Assembly: GCA_963803495.1 (NCBI GenBank)
Contig: CAWDMP010000002.1
Location: 2,046,001-2,110,000, forward strand
Direction of reading: 5' to 3'
DNA length: 64,000 nucleotides
Source of the DNA: Persicitalea sp963803495
Lineage (GTDB): Bacteria > Bacteroidota > Bacteroidia > Cytophagales > Spirosomataceae
Both the position numbers and the translations under genes were made by a program. The notes beneath the pieces were generated by a model. The model saw only the letters and a program-made list of their open reading frames with translations. It ran no database searches and was not told the DNA's origin. This document shows positions 43,672 to 53,488 of this stretch, in pieces (within the stretch, counting starts at the first letter, position 1; each line of letters begins with the position of its first letter).

Positions 43672-45063
43672 ATGATTAGCCCAATAAAGATTAGCTGCGC
43701 TCTTGCCATGGTTTTGCTGTTGCTGCTGCCCAAGTCAGAAAGCCTCGCCCAGCGCACTGCCAACGGCTCGACGCCCAATATCCTGCTCATCCTGACCGAC
43801 GATCAGGGCTACCACGACGTGTCCTACTATGGCACGGCGGATCTCAGGACACCCACGATGGACGATATTGCGAAAACCGGAATGCGCTTCGATAACTTTT
43901 ACGCCAATTGCCCGGTCTGCTCGCCGACCCGCGCCGCCCTACTGACGGGCCGCTACCAGGATTACGTAGGGGTACCGGGGGTGATCCGCACCTACGCCGA
44001 CAATAACTGGGGGTACCTCGACCCAAAGGCGGCGATGCTGCCCACGCTCCTGAAAAAGGCGGGTTACCACACGGCCATGGTAGGCAAATGGCACCTGGGT
44101 CTGAAATCGCCCAATGTACCCAACGAACGGGGCTTTGACTACTTCAAGGGCTGGCTCGGCGACATGATGGACGACTATGTGGCCAAGCGCCGCCACGACG
44201 TCAACTACATGCGCGACAACACCCGCACCATTGACCCGCCCGGCCACGCCACCGACCTTTTCACCCAATGGTCGGTGGATTATATTGAAGAGCGGGCAAA
44301 GAAAACGGGTGGGGACGCGCAGCCTTTCTTTTTGTACCTGGCCTACAACGCGCCGCACTTTCCGGTGCAGCCGCCCGCCGACTGGCTCCGGCGCGTGCAA
44401 GAGCGCGAGCCTAATATTTCGCCGAAAAGAGCTGAGCTAGTAGCGTTTATCGAGCACTTGGATGATGGTATCGGCAAAGTCATTCAGGCGCTGAAAGCCA
44501 CGGGCCAGTACGATAACACGCTCATCGTCTTCACCAGCGACAACGGTGGCCACCTGCCCAGCCTGGCCAACAACGGCCCCACCCGCGATGGCAAGCAGAG
44601 CATGTACGAAGGCGGCTTGCGGGTACCTACCGCCATCGCCTGGCCAGGAAAAATCAAGGCGGGTACAGTGTCGGCGCAAGTGAACTTGTCGATGGACCTG
44701 TTCCCCACCCTGCTCGAAGTAGCGGGCCTGAAGCCTGACGCGGCGGCGATTGAAGGACGAAGTTTCCTGGAAACCTTAAAAGGAAAAAGTCTGGTGCCCG
44801 AGCCCGGCCGGCCGCTGTACTTCACGCGCCGCGAGGGCGGCACCGATTACGGCGGACAATGCAGCTACGCGCTCCGGCTGGGCGATTGGAAATTATTGAA
44901 AAACAAACCTTTCGAGCCTTTGGAACTATATAATATGAAAAACGACCCGCTGGAAACCAAGGACCTGGCATCGGAGCAGCCTAAAATTTACCGCCAGTTG
45001 AACGATCTGTTGATGGCACACATTCAGCGCGGCGGGCGGGTACCCTGGCAGAAGCCGGAGTGA
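43672..45063 (+). CDS. Secreted sulfatase
   Basis: 463 residues. Signal peptide MISPIKISCALAMVLLLLLPKSESLAQ; metal site NILLILTDDQGYHD (about 36-49); formylglycine motif CSPTR with Cys83; GKWHLGL near 140; FTSDNGGH near 285. This is the arylsulfatase A-like S1 family, probably acting on sulfated glycans in the periplasm. Divergent from nqrA and followed by the repeat region at 45259. First of four clustered sulfatase genes. Confidence 0.94.
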   Translation: MISPIKISCALAMVLLLLLPKSESLAQRTANGSTPNILLILTDDQGYHDVSYYGTADLRTPTMDDIAKTGMRFDNFYANCPVCSPTRAALLTGRYQDYVGVPGVIRTYADNNWGYLDPKAAMLPTLLKKAGYHTAMVGKWHLGLKSPNVPNERGFDYFKGWLGDMMDDYVAKRRHDVNYMRDNTRTIDPPGHATDLFTQWSVDYIEERAKKTGGDAQPFFLYLAYNAPHFPVQPPADWLRRVQEREPNISPKRAELVAFIEHLDDGIGKVIQALKATGQYDNTLIVFTSDNGGHLPSLANNGPTRDGKQSMYEGGLRVPTAIAWPGKIKAGTVSAQVNLSMDLFPTLLEVAGLKPDAAAIEGRSFLETLKGKSLVPEPGRPLYFTRREGGTDYGGQCSYALRLGDWKLLKNKPFEPLELYNMKNDPLETKDLASEQPKIYRQLNDLLMAHIQRGGRVPWQKPE

Positions 45064-45401
45064 CCATTTAAGTCAAAAAAAAACAGGTGCTTTTGTCAAC
45101 CATCAATTTGTGTAAAGCCGTGACTAGCTCAGCGACCAATAAAAACAATCCCTACGATCCTGATTTCGTAGTTAAGATTCACAAAAGCGAGCAACAGATT
45201 AGAGAAGGGAAATCAGTCACGCTCGAAAAAGGGACGAATGTGTGGGAGCTGGTACTTAATCCCGTAGGGATGAGCGATCTAATAGCCCCGGAATTTATTC
45301 CGGGGGAGGGTTAAGGTAAAGGAATTTCAAAAATCCCATAGGGATGGCCGATTATATTCCTATTCTGTTCAAACTAGTCAAACTAACCACATAGAGAAAC
45401 T
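45064..45401. other. Gene-free stretch holding the second repeat cluster
   Basis: A 75-codon opening here (from 45087) ends inside the repeat and is not supported as a gene. Apart from the hairpin repeats at 45259-45345, nothing was identified. Confidence 0.6.
45259..45345. repeat. Dispersed multi-hairpin (REP-like) element, copy 2
   Basis: A hairpin ATCCCGTAGGGAT (45259-45271), a 14-nt linker GAGCGATCTAATAG, B hairpin CCCCGGAATTTATTCCGGGG (45286-45305), 27 nt, and a variant A hairpin ATCCCATAGGGAT (45333-45345). The same order and linker length as 5205-5289. Confidence 0.85.
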
Positions 45402-47022
45402 TTACTTCTTCTTCCCCGACAGCTCGATATACTTCTGATCCAATTCCTTGGAATCCTTATACTTGACGCGTAGCGCGTCCAGGTCCTCGTGCAGCTTGTC
45501 CCGGATGTCGGCGTAGGCCGGATCGTTGTAGACGTTCTTCATCTCGTTCGGGTCCTTCTTGCGGTCGTAGAGTTCCCATTCGTCCACGTCGTAGTAAAAG
45601 TGGATGAGCTTGTACTCCTCCGTCACGATGGCGTAGTGGCGCTTGGCCATGTGGACGCCGGGGTACTCGTAGTAGTGGTAGTAGGCCGCTTTGCGGAAAT
45701 TGTCGGTTTTGCCTTCGAATAGAGGTACCAGGCTCTCACCCTGCATGTCGGCGGGTACCTGCACACCCGCAGCCGTGAGCAGCGTAGGGGCGAAGTCGAG
45801 ATTCTGCACCATTTGGGTATTGACGGTACCCGGCGTGATGACGCCCGGCCAACGTACCAGCAACGGCGTACGAAAAGACTCCTCGTACACAAACCGCTTG
45901 TCGAACCAGCCGTGCTCGCCGAGATAAAATCCCTGGTCGGAAGTGTAAACGACGATGGTATTTTTGTCCAAACCACTCTCTTTCAGGTAGTCGAGTACCT
46001 GGCCCACGCCCTCGTCCACGGCGGCGATGCAGCCGAGGTAATCCTGCATGTAGCGCTGATACCGCCACGCCATTAGGGCGCGGTCGTCCATGCCCTTTTT
46101 GTACCTAGCTTCAAAATCGTCACTGATGGGTTGGTAGTACTTATCCCACTCGGCGCGCTGCTCGGGATTTAGTCGGCCCACTTCGCGCTCGAAGCCATTG
46201 ATTGTTTTCTCTCCCTTTTCCAGATTCAACCTCGCTACCAACTCGGGATATAACTTGGAGTCGCCCGCCCAAAAACTGTGCTTGAGAATATTCATCTCGG
46301 CGGTTTTGGCGGCGGTACCACGGCCTTCGTAATCGTCGTAGAGCGTTTCAGGTTCGGGGAAGGTGCGCTTGGTGTACTCGGGCAGATGCCGCAAGGCGGG
46401 AAGCCACTCGCGGTGAGGGGCCTTGTGCAGGTACATCAGGAAAAACGGCTTTTCTTCTTCCCGCTCGGTCTTGAGCCAATTGAGCGTCATGTCCGTGATG
46501 AGGTCGGTCACGTAACCCGTCAGGGTGATCTTGCCTTCTTTTTTGGTGATAAAATCGGGATTGTAGTACGCACCCTGGCCGGGCAGAATCTTGAATTCGT
46601 CAAAACCCTTGGGGTTATTGCCAAAGTGCAGCTTGCCAAACATCGCGGTTTGGTACCCCGCATCCTGCAAGAGTTGCGGGAAGGTCATTTGGGTAGTGTC
46701 GAACGGAAAATTGTTGTCGATTTTGCCATTGAGGTGGCTGTGCTTGCCGGTCAGAATCACGGCGCGGGAAGGCGCACAAATCGAATTGGTGACACTGGCG
46801 TTACTGAACAGCATACCTTCCTGCGCGATGCGGTCGATGTTGGGCGTTTGTATCAACCGGTCGCTGTACGCGCTAATGGCCTGGTAGGCGTGGTCGTCCG
46901 ACATGATGAACAGAATATTAGGCCTTTCCGGCGTTCGGCGGTTCGATCATTTGAATCGCCGCACGAAAGTAGCAACAGCGAAGCAAATCCGCCGAGAAGT
47001 AGAGGGAGAGTATTTTTTTCAT
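45402..47022 (-). pseudogene. Lipoprotein sulfatase with N-terminal frameshifts
   Basis: The catalytic body is open from MSDDHAYQAIS (46904): FGly motif ICAPSR, GKLHFGN, VVYTSDQGFYLGEHGWFDKRFVYEESFRTPLLVRWPG (choline-/iduronate-sulfatase-like S1 subfamily) to the stop at 45402. The start is missing in that frame. Upstream, ATG at 47022 gives MKKILSLYFSA; a second frame gives GFASLLLLSCGDSND (lipobox Cys); and a third frame gives PNILFIMSDD. Two single-base shifts near 46990 and 46930 thus separate signal peptide from enzyme. Without correction no exported enzyme could be made. Confidence 0.82.
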
Positions 47023-47090
47023 AAGACATAAAAAGGATTAGGCTTGATTCTACTCTTTGTCGATAGGATAATGATTACTATACTTGCCGA

Positions 47091-48561
47091 TTATCGTGAC
47101 TTAATCCGCGCCAGCGCCGCCGCCATTTCCTTCACTTTTGCCGGATTGTTCTTCGCCAGATCGCGGCTTTCGGCGGGGTCTGCTTTCATATCGTAAAGTT
47201 GTCCGGCGGGTTGACTGGGCGCTAGCTTTCACTCTTTTGGGTTCGGTGAATCCACCCGAGCCGAGCGCCTCGACGTATTTCCAGTCACCCTGCCGTAAGG
47301 CCAGCATCCCGTCGCCCGACTGGTGCACGATCGACGGCCGAACGGGCCCGGCGGTCGTGTTACCTTGCCACACGGGCCAGAAATTGAAGCTGTCTTCGGC
47401 GGTGTTTTTGGGTAGGGACGCCTGTACGATGTCGGCCACCGAGGCGAACACATCGGTAAGGCAAAACGCCTGGTCGGTCTGGGTACCGGCGGGGATTTTC
47501 CCGGCCATTTTACAAAAAACGGCTCGCGGTGACCGCCTTCGAAGATATCGGCCTTCATGCCACGCCAGTCGGCGTTGGCACGGTGGTCGAACTGGTCGAT
47601 TTCCGGTTGACGCCAGTACGCACCGTTGTCGGAAGTAAAGACAATCAGCGTGTTGTCCGACAGTTTGAGACTATCCAGCAACCGCGACGACGCGTCCCAG
47701 GGCATCGTCGGCCTGGGCCACAAAATCGCCGTACAATCCTACCGCCGAACTACCCTTGAACGGCGCCACGGGTACCCAGGGCGTGTGTGGCGCGCTGAGG
47801 GGCAGGTACAGGAAAAACGGCTTGTCGGCATTTTTCCTGATAAAACCTTCGGCCTCCTGCACGAAGGTGGGTAGCGTATTTTCGACCGTAAAATCTTGCG
47901 CAATTAGCCCGCCGCGGTGAAAGCGGTTGATGTGGCGGCCCTCGGTGAGTTCGGGCTCGCCCGCGTAGGGCTGCATCGGGGTGCCGAGTACCTGGCCGTT
48001 CTTGACAAAACAATAAGGCTCCATATCCAGTGAGGCCGGGATGATGAAGGAGTAGTCGAAGCCTGCCAGCGTGGGTCCGACAGTATAGTGGTCGAAGTCC
48101 ACATTGCTTCCATCGGGATAGACGCCGCCCTTGTCTACTTTTTCCTTGTTATTTTTGGCTTGCCAGTCAAGGCCAAGGTGCCACTTTCCCACACAACCCG
48201 TGGCGTAGCCCTTTTTTTGGAGCATGGAGGCGATAGTTTGACGGTCTCGCTCGATCAGGGGCGGCGAGTAGCCGTGCAACACGCCCTTTTTCATGCGCGA
48301 GCGCCAGGAGTAGCGGCCCGTCAGCAGGGCGTAACGCGTGGGCGTGCATACCGCCGAGGGGGCGTGGGCGTTGGTGAAGCTCATGCCCGCCCGCGCCATA
48401 GCGTCCATGTTCGGCGTTTTAGTTTTGGCGTCAGGATTGAGGTACCCGACATCGCCGTAGCCCAGGTCGTCAGCCAGGATCACGATGACGTTGGGCTTTT
48501 TATTTTGGGCAAAAACCGGACAGGATACGATCAGTAGAAGCAGGAGTCGGAGTAGTTTCAT
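47091..48561 (-). pseudogene. Sulfatase with three frameshifts
   Basis: Signal peptide MKLLRLLLLLIVSCPVFAQ from the ATG at 48561. NVIVILADDLGYGDVGY, formylglycine motif CTPTR (about residue 85), GKWHLGLDW and FLYLPLSAPHTPW in the first frame; shift near 47690; SLKLSDNTLIVFTSDNGAYW and GGHREPFFVKWPGK; shift near 47500 at an AAAA run; IPAGTQTDQAFCLTDVFASVADIV; shift near 47215; then QPAGQLYDMKADPAESRDL and AALARIKSR to the stop at 47091. All pieces align to one S1 arylsulfatase with nothing missing. Upstream of the 45402 sulfatase on the same strand, 68 bases apart. Confidence 0.85.
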
Positions 48562-48600
48562 CAGGGAGTAGAAGAAGGATACATTCAAAATTGATAGGTT

Positions 48601-50076
48601 ATGTCAAAGAAAGGCTTTTTTCTGGCAATAGTACTCACAACGGTGGCCGTAACGCTTATAAGCGTTCAAACAAAGCAGTCCCCGCCCAATGTGCTCTTTA
48701 TCTGCGTCGACGACCTGCGGCCGGACCTGAACTGTTACGGCAATTCCGAAATCAAATCGCCCAACATCGACGCGCTGGCCTCGGGCGCGACGCTCTTCAC
48801 ACGCCATTACGTAACGGTACCTACCTGCGGGGCGTCGCGCTACGCGATGCTGACGGGCAAGCGACCGACGACGATGGCCGAAATCAGCAATAACGCCTGC
48901 ATCACCGAGCTCAGCCGCCAGCCCCGCACCGAAATCCCCGAAACGTTCGTCGATCATCTGCGCCGGAGTGGCTACTACACGGTGGGCGTCGGCAAAATCA
49001 GCCACATGCCCGACGGCTACGTCTATGGCTACGAAGAGCCCAAGAGCGACCAGCTCGAACTCCCCTACAGCTGGGACGAGATGCTGTTCGATTCCGGGAA
49101 ATGGGGTACGGGCCACAATGCTTTCTTCGGTTACGCCGACGGCTCCAACCGCCAAAGCCGTAAAAAGCAGGTAAAGCCCTACGAAAGCGCCGATGTCGAT
49201 GACGAAGGTTACCCCGACGGCCTCAGCGCGAAGCTAGCTGTGAGCAAGTTGCAAGAGCTCGCCAAAAAAGACCGGCCGTTTCTGCTGAGCGTCGGGTTTT
49301 TCAAACCCCACCTACCCTTCACCGCTCCGAAGAAGTACTGGGACTTGTACGATGAGGCGAAAATTTCGCTCACGCCCTCACCCGATATTCCTGAAAACGT
49401 TCACCTCGCCAGTCTGCACAATAGCAGCGAGTTTAACTCCTATCAGGCAGGCGAGGAGAAACCTTCGCTCGAAAACCCGGTGTCGGACGCCTACGCCCGC
49501 AAACTACGCCATGGGTACTACGCCAGCGTGAGCTACACCGACGCGCAAATCGGGAAAGTACTGGACGAACTGAAAAGGCTGGGGCTGGACAAAAATACCG
49601 TTGTGGTACTGTGGAGCGACCACGGCTGGCAGCTCGGCGACTACCGCGTGTGGGGCAAGCACACGGTTTTCGAGCGGGCCGTCAGGAGCGTGCTGATGGT
49701 AAGGACGCCCGGTAACGGGAAAGGCCAAAAGCGCGACGAAATCGTGAGCAGCGTCGACATCTACCCTACGATACTCGAATTATGTGGACAAAAAGCCATC
49801 GCTAAGTTGGACGGGAAGAGCTTCGTGAAATTATTGGGCAAAACGAAAACGCCTGCCTGGGATAACGTGGCGTACAGCTACTACAATCAGGGCATTAGCG
49901 TCCGCACCGATCGCTACCGTTTCACGAAGTACTTCCGCGAACAGGAGCCGACCGTAGAACTCTACGATCATCAGGCCGATCCGTTCGAAAATCACAACGT
50001 CGCGGCTCAAAATCCGGCGGTAGTCGAGCGCCTGGTGCCCATTTTGGAGCGGGGAAATACGGGGCTTTATAAATAA
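48601..50076 (+). CDS. Sulfatase with variant formylglycine motif CGASR
   Basis: 491 residues. Signal peptide MSKKGFFLAIVLTTVAVTLISVQ; NVLFICVDDLRPDLNCYG as in iduronate-2-sulfatase-like enzymes; active-site segment VTVPTCGASRYAMLTGKRP, in which Ala replaces the usual Pro (C-x-A-S-R, an allowed variant); FKPHLPFTAPKKYWDLYD; LWSDHGWQLGDYRVWGKHTVFE. Intact. Divergent from the 47091-48561 sulfatase with only 39 bases between the starts. Likely removes sulfate from a glycan uronate or similar residue (family inference). Confidence 0.93.
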   Translation: MSKKGFFLAIVLTTVAVTLISVQTKQSPPNVLFICVDDLRPDLNCYGNSEIKSPNIDALASGATLFTRHYVTVPTCGASRYAMLTGKRPTTMAEISNNACITELSRQPRTEIPETFVDHLRRSGYYTVGVGKISHMPDGYVYGYEEPKSDQLELPYSWDEMLFDSGKWGTGHNAFFGYADGSNRQSRKKQVKPYESADVDDEGYPDGLSAKLAVSKLQELAKKDRPFLLSVGFFKPHLPFTAPKKYWDLYDEAKISLTPSPDIPENVHLASLHNSSEFNSYQAGEEKPSLENPVSDAYARKLRHGYYASVSYTDAQIGKVLDELKRLGLDKNTVVVLWSDHGWQLGDYRVWGKHTVFERAVRSVLMVRTPGNGKGQKRDEIVSSVDIYPTILELCGQKAIAKLDGKSFVKLLGKTKTPAWDNVAYSYYNQGISVRTDRYRFTKYFREQEPTVELYDHQADPFENHNVAAQNPAVVERLVPILERGNTGLYK

Positions 50077-50167
50077 AAAATGAGGTTTTATTTATCGCCT
50101 GAATCTTATTTCGGCAAGAAATATCTAAGTTCGACCCGTCAAACTCCATCACCCTCACCACGACGAT

Positions 50168-51331
50168 TTGAGCACTCCCCGACCTACCCCCAGTATAGCC
50201 TCCGACCTCCCACTTTCCGGCGCGGCGGGCGTACCCCAGCGGCTGCAATCGCTCGACACGCTGCGGGGCTTCGACATGTTCTGGATCACAGGAGGCGAGC
50301 AGTTGGTCGCCGCCCTCGCGGCCGCCACCGGCTGGGGCTGGCTGCGCGGCATGGAGGAGCAACTCACCCACCCGGCCTGGCACGGCTTCCACGCCTACGA
50401 CCTCATTTTTCCGCTCTTCATCTTCATGGCGGGTGTTTCCACGCCGTTCTCGTTCGACGGTCGGCTCGCCAAAGGCTTTTCGCGCTCGCGACTCGCCCGC
50501 AAGGCAATTCAGCGCGGCCTGATTCTGGTACTACTGGGCGTGGTCTACAACAACGGTCTGTTTCGCACGGATTATGAGACGACCCGCTTCGCCAGCGTGT
50601 TGGGGCGCATTGGTCTGGCGGGGATGTTTGCGCAGTTGATTTATTTGTACAGTCCAAAAAAACTGCTGTACGTTTGGCTGGCCGTGATCTTGATCGGCTA
50701 CTGGCTGTTCATGGCGTTTTATCCGGTACCCGGCTGCGGGGCGGGGCACTTCACGATGGAGTGCAACCCGGCCAGCTATTTCGATGCGCAGTTCCTGCCG
50801 GGACGTGTTTACAAGAAAATCCACGACCCCGAAGGAATCCTGTCCACCATTCCGGCTATCGCCACGGGGCTGCTGGGTATTTTTGCCGGCCAAATCCTGC
50901 GCATCAAAAGCAACGATCTCCCGCCCAACCGCAAGGTACTTGTGCTTGTGGGCGTCGGCGTGGCCAGTATCGTGCTGGCGTTGCTGTGGAATCTGTTTTT
51001 TCCGATCAACAAAAACCTCTGGACCAGTTCGTTCGTGCTACTGGTCGGTGGACTGAGCTTTCTACTGCTGGCGCTTTTCTACTACGTCATCGACGTGCTG
51101 GACTTCCGCCGCTGGACGTTTTTCTTCATCGTCATCGGCATGAACTCCATCGTCATCTACCTCGCCCACAAGTACATCGACTTTGCTTACACCTCCGATG
51201 CCCTTTTCGGCGGATTGCTCAGTCACTTGTCCGAACCCGCGCGGGCGGTGGGGATGGTGTTAGGGTACATCTTGGTGCAGTGGGCGCTGATGTACGTGTT
51301 GTACCGGAATAAGTGGTTTTTGAAGGTGTAG
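50168..51331 (+). CDS. Heparan-alpha-glucosaminide N-acetyltransferase-like membrane protein
   Basis: 387 residues with TTG start at 50168. About ten membrane helices; N-terminal RLQSLDTLRGFDMFWI, the catalytic-His region FHAYDLIFPLFIFMAGVSTPFS, and GLLGIFAGQILR later are typical of the HGSNAT/DUF5009 (COG4299) family, which acetylates terminal glucosamine across a membrane. It follows a sulfatase by 91 bases, so a joint role in sulfated amino-sugar (heparan-like) breakdown is plausible but not shown. Confidence 0.88.
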   Translation: MSTPRPTPSIASDLPLSGAAGVPQRLQSLDTLRGFDMFWITGGEQLVAALAAATGWGWLRGMEEQLTHPAWHGFHAYDLIFPLFIFMAGVSTPFSFDGRLAKGFSRSRLARKAIQRGLILVLLGVVYNNGLFRTDYETTRFASVLGRIGLAGMFAQLIYLYSPKKLLYVWLAVILIGYWLFMAFYPVPGCGAGHFTMECNPASYFDAQFLPGRVYKKIHDPEGILSTIPAIATGLLGIFAGQILRIKSNDLPPNRKVLVLVGVGVASIVLALLWNLFFPINKNLWTSSFVLLVGGLSFLLLALFYYVIDVLDFRRWTFFFIVIGMNSIVIYLAHKYIDFAYTSDALFGGLLSHLSEPARAVGMVLGYILVQWALMYVLYRNKWFLKV

Positions 51332-51340
51332 TTTGTGAGT

Positions 51341-51385
51341 GTCGCCCAGAGGGCGACTGGATAGTCGTCACTCGGCGGAGCCGAG
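51341..51385. repeat. Two adjacent short hairpins (REP-like)
   Basis: GTCGCCC-AGA-GGGCGAC (51341-51357) and CTCGGC-GGA-GCCGAG (51371-51385). The style is similar to the hairpins of 5205-5833 but with different stems. Confidence 0.65.
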
Positions 51386-51440
51386 CGACAGCGGTGAAGT
51401 CAAAGCATATTCAATTTTCAATTTAAAATTTATATCAAGA

Positions 51441-52077
51441 ATGACATATTCAAAGTGTCCCAACTGCAATAAGTCTGTAACGGGATTTTTGAGTGCTAGC
51501 ATAGTTAGCCAATCCAAGACGGACTTAATCAACAGTGAGCTGGGAAAGTCAGTAGAAGCGTACTGTACTGTATGCTCATCTGAGCCACTCTACGAAGTAG
51601 CTGTCAAACTTAATAAACAGAAGGCTGAAATCGAACTAAGACTTCAACAAATAATTCAAAATATTCCCTTGATGACAAGTCAGGCACCTGCTAAATGGGA
51701 ATATGATATACTTGGGATGGTTACTACTCAAACTACATCAGGTACCGGATTCATGACCGAACTATCCAGGTCTTTCAATGATTTGATGGGATCAGGTTCT
51801 AATGCGTCTAATAAAAAAAATTCTGGATGCTACTAATTTCTGCAAAATTGACATCAGAATTCAATGTCTGCGTGCGGGCGGTAACGCTGTAATTGCTACT
51901 GATGTTGATTTCAACGAAATAGGTGCCGGAAGTACTAATATGCTGATGGTATGTATGGCAGGAACAGCCATCCGTATAACAGATCTAAGCATTTTCAATA
52001 AAGACAAGCAAGCATTGATTTCAGAAGCGGTTGTCTCAATTGAAAAACTTGAAGCCATCGCCCGAATGCCAAAATAG
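51441..52077 (+). pseudogene. Zinc-ribbon plus YbjQ-like domain protein split at an A8 run
   Basis: Frame one (51441-51836) encodes a zinc ribbon (MTYSKCPNCNKS...YCTVCSS), a coiled coil (KLNKQKAEIELRLQQIIQNI) and the start of a YbjQ/DUF74-type domain (WEYDILGMVTTQTTSGTGF). After eight consecutive A (51813-51820) it ends within 18 bases. One frame over, the domain continues naturally: KKILDATNFCKIDIRIQCLRAGGNAVIATDVDF...MLMVCMAGTAIRI to 52077. With seven A the protein is continuous. Either a slippage-controlled gene or an indel. AT-rich compared with its neighbours. Confidence 0.75.
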
Positions 52078-52204
52078 TCCTAACAGCCGCACACCTCCGC
52101 CGAGCGGAATGGCGTACGGTGAGGACTATCCCGAATCTCCCCCCGCTCCCGCCAGTTTGCAACTGGTGGCCTAGCGTAATGCAAGGCCGCGATTTGCCGC
52201 CACT

Positions 52205-53401
52205 TCAATACAGCAACCCAAACATCCACAGCGGCACTTTTTGCCCGTAGCCAATTTCAATACCATCAGCCGCCACGTAAGCGTCGTCGATGCCGGCGAT
52301 TTGGCGGCGGCTTTTGTTCGCGCCACCCACTTCGAGGGTGATGCGGCGGTCAAGACGGAAATCGCCCTGGTCGGTGTACTCGACCTGATGGTGGGGCAGG
52401 GCCTGGCTTAGCAGAAAACTTTCGCGCAAAGTACCTTTGTCCGGCTGGCTCAGGTGAAGGGCGTACTGCAGATTAGGGTGGCTGAGATATACTTTGTCGG
52501 GCTTTTGGAGACGGGTGATGCCGAAGCTGTCGCGGTGCAAAAGGTTCAGGATGCCCAGTTCTTCGAGGTAGTGGAGGTATTCCACCACCGAACCGCGCGT
52601 GGCCTGTAGCAGTTCGCTGAGCTTACTGACGTTGGGCTTGAAAGGAACGCTTTCTGCCAGCACCACCAGCAATTGCTTGATCTTGTCCACTGTAGCATAG
52701 CTGACGCCGTAAACAGCCGGGAGGTCCAATTCCAAACTCAGCCGAATCGTTTCGGTCAATTTTTGAGAATAAACCTCCGTATTTTCCAAAAAATAAGGAT
52801 AGTAACCATACTTCCAGTAATTGCCTAAATGCGCCAGGGGCTTTACTTCAACGGTGAGTTCGGTCGCGAGTTCCGTGTGGCGGGTCAGAAGGTCGTCAAG
52901 GGGTACTTTGGTCCAGGAAGCGATGCCTTGAATTTGCAGAAACTCCCGGAAAGAAAGTCCGTACAGCGTGTACATGACCGCCCGGCGACTGAGGTCCCCC
53001 TTGCTGCGCTCGAGGTGCATGATGGACGAACCCGTAAAAACGATTCGTAAATCCGGGTGATCATCGTACAAGTTTTTGATTTCCTGCGACCAGTTGCCGT
53101 AGCGGTGTACTTCGTCGAGCATGAGCAACTGCCCGCCTTTTCGTGCAAACTCGGTACCCACATCGTAGAGGCGGTGCGCACTGAAATATAGATCGTCCAG
53201 GCTGACGTACAGCGCCTGACCCGTTGGGACGGGGTTCAGCTTCAGGTATTGCAGCAGCAGGGTCGTCTTGCCAACACCCCGCGCGCCTTTGATGCCGATC
53301 AAGCGATTGGTTTGCCAGTCGATTTCGTGGATTTTCTCGCGTACAAAACCGGTTTTTGTGCGTTGGAGTTTAGGAAAATACTTTGTGAAAAGGGGTTCCA
53401 T
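52205..53401 (-). CDS. AAA_14/DUF4143 ATPase
   Basis: 398 residues from the ATG at 53401 (MEPLFTKYFPKLQRTKTG); longer frames run through the upstream inverted repeat. Walker A GARGVGKTTLL (about 42-52), Walker B LLMLDEVHRYGNW, arginine-sensor region IVFTGSSIMHLERSKGDLSRRAVMYTLYGLSFREFL, then a winged-helix DUF4143 half (LATELTVEVKPLA...SKLSELLQATRGSVVEYLHYLEELGIL) and a PD-ExK-like tail (YTDQGDFRLDRRITLEVGGANKSR). This family is abundant in Bacteroidota and of unsettled role. Monocistronic. Confidence 0.93.
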   Translation of the reverse strand: MEPLFTKYFPKLQRTKTGFVREKIHEIDWQTNRLIGIKGARGVGKTTLLLQYLKLNPVPTGQALYVSLDDLYFSAHRLYDVGTEFARKGGQLLMLDEVHRYGNWSQEIKNLYDDHPDLRIVFTGSSIMHLERSKGDLSRRAVMYTLYGLSFREFLQIQGIASWTKVPLDDLLTRHTELATELTVEVKPLAHLGNYWKYGYYPYFLENTEVYSQKLTETIRLSLELDLPAVYGVSYATVDKIKQLLVVLAESVPFKPNVSKLSELLQATRGSVVEYLHYLEELGILNLLHRDSFGITRLQKPDKVYLSHPNLQYALHLSQPDKGTLRESFLLSQALPHHQVEYTDQGDFRLDRRITLEVGGANKSRRQIAGIDDAYVAADGIEIGYGQKVPLWMFGLLY

Positions 53402-53429
53402 ACGTGACTTGCACTCATGCTTTGTTTCA

Positions 53430-53488
53430 AAACTGCATTTTGCAAAAAACAAAAATAACACATTTCTGGCTTTTGCAAAATACAGTTT
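53430..53488. promoter_or_regulatory. 18-bp inverted repeat upstream of the AAA_14 ATPase gene
   Basis: AAACTGCATTTTGCAAAA (53430-53447) and TTTTGCAAAATACAGTTT (53471-53488) are inverted copies with one mismatch and a 23-bp spacer. Each half contains the self-complementary TTTTGCAAAA or nearly so. They lie 29-87 bases before the ATPase start, a promoter-operator position. Confidence 0.6.

Noticed and set aside
43672..51331. Full polysaccharide utilisation locus
   Set aside because: No SusC/SusD pair, glycoside hydrolase or hybrid two-component regulator is present next to the sulfatases; the TonB receptor at 61824 is 10 kb away and has no SusD neighbour.
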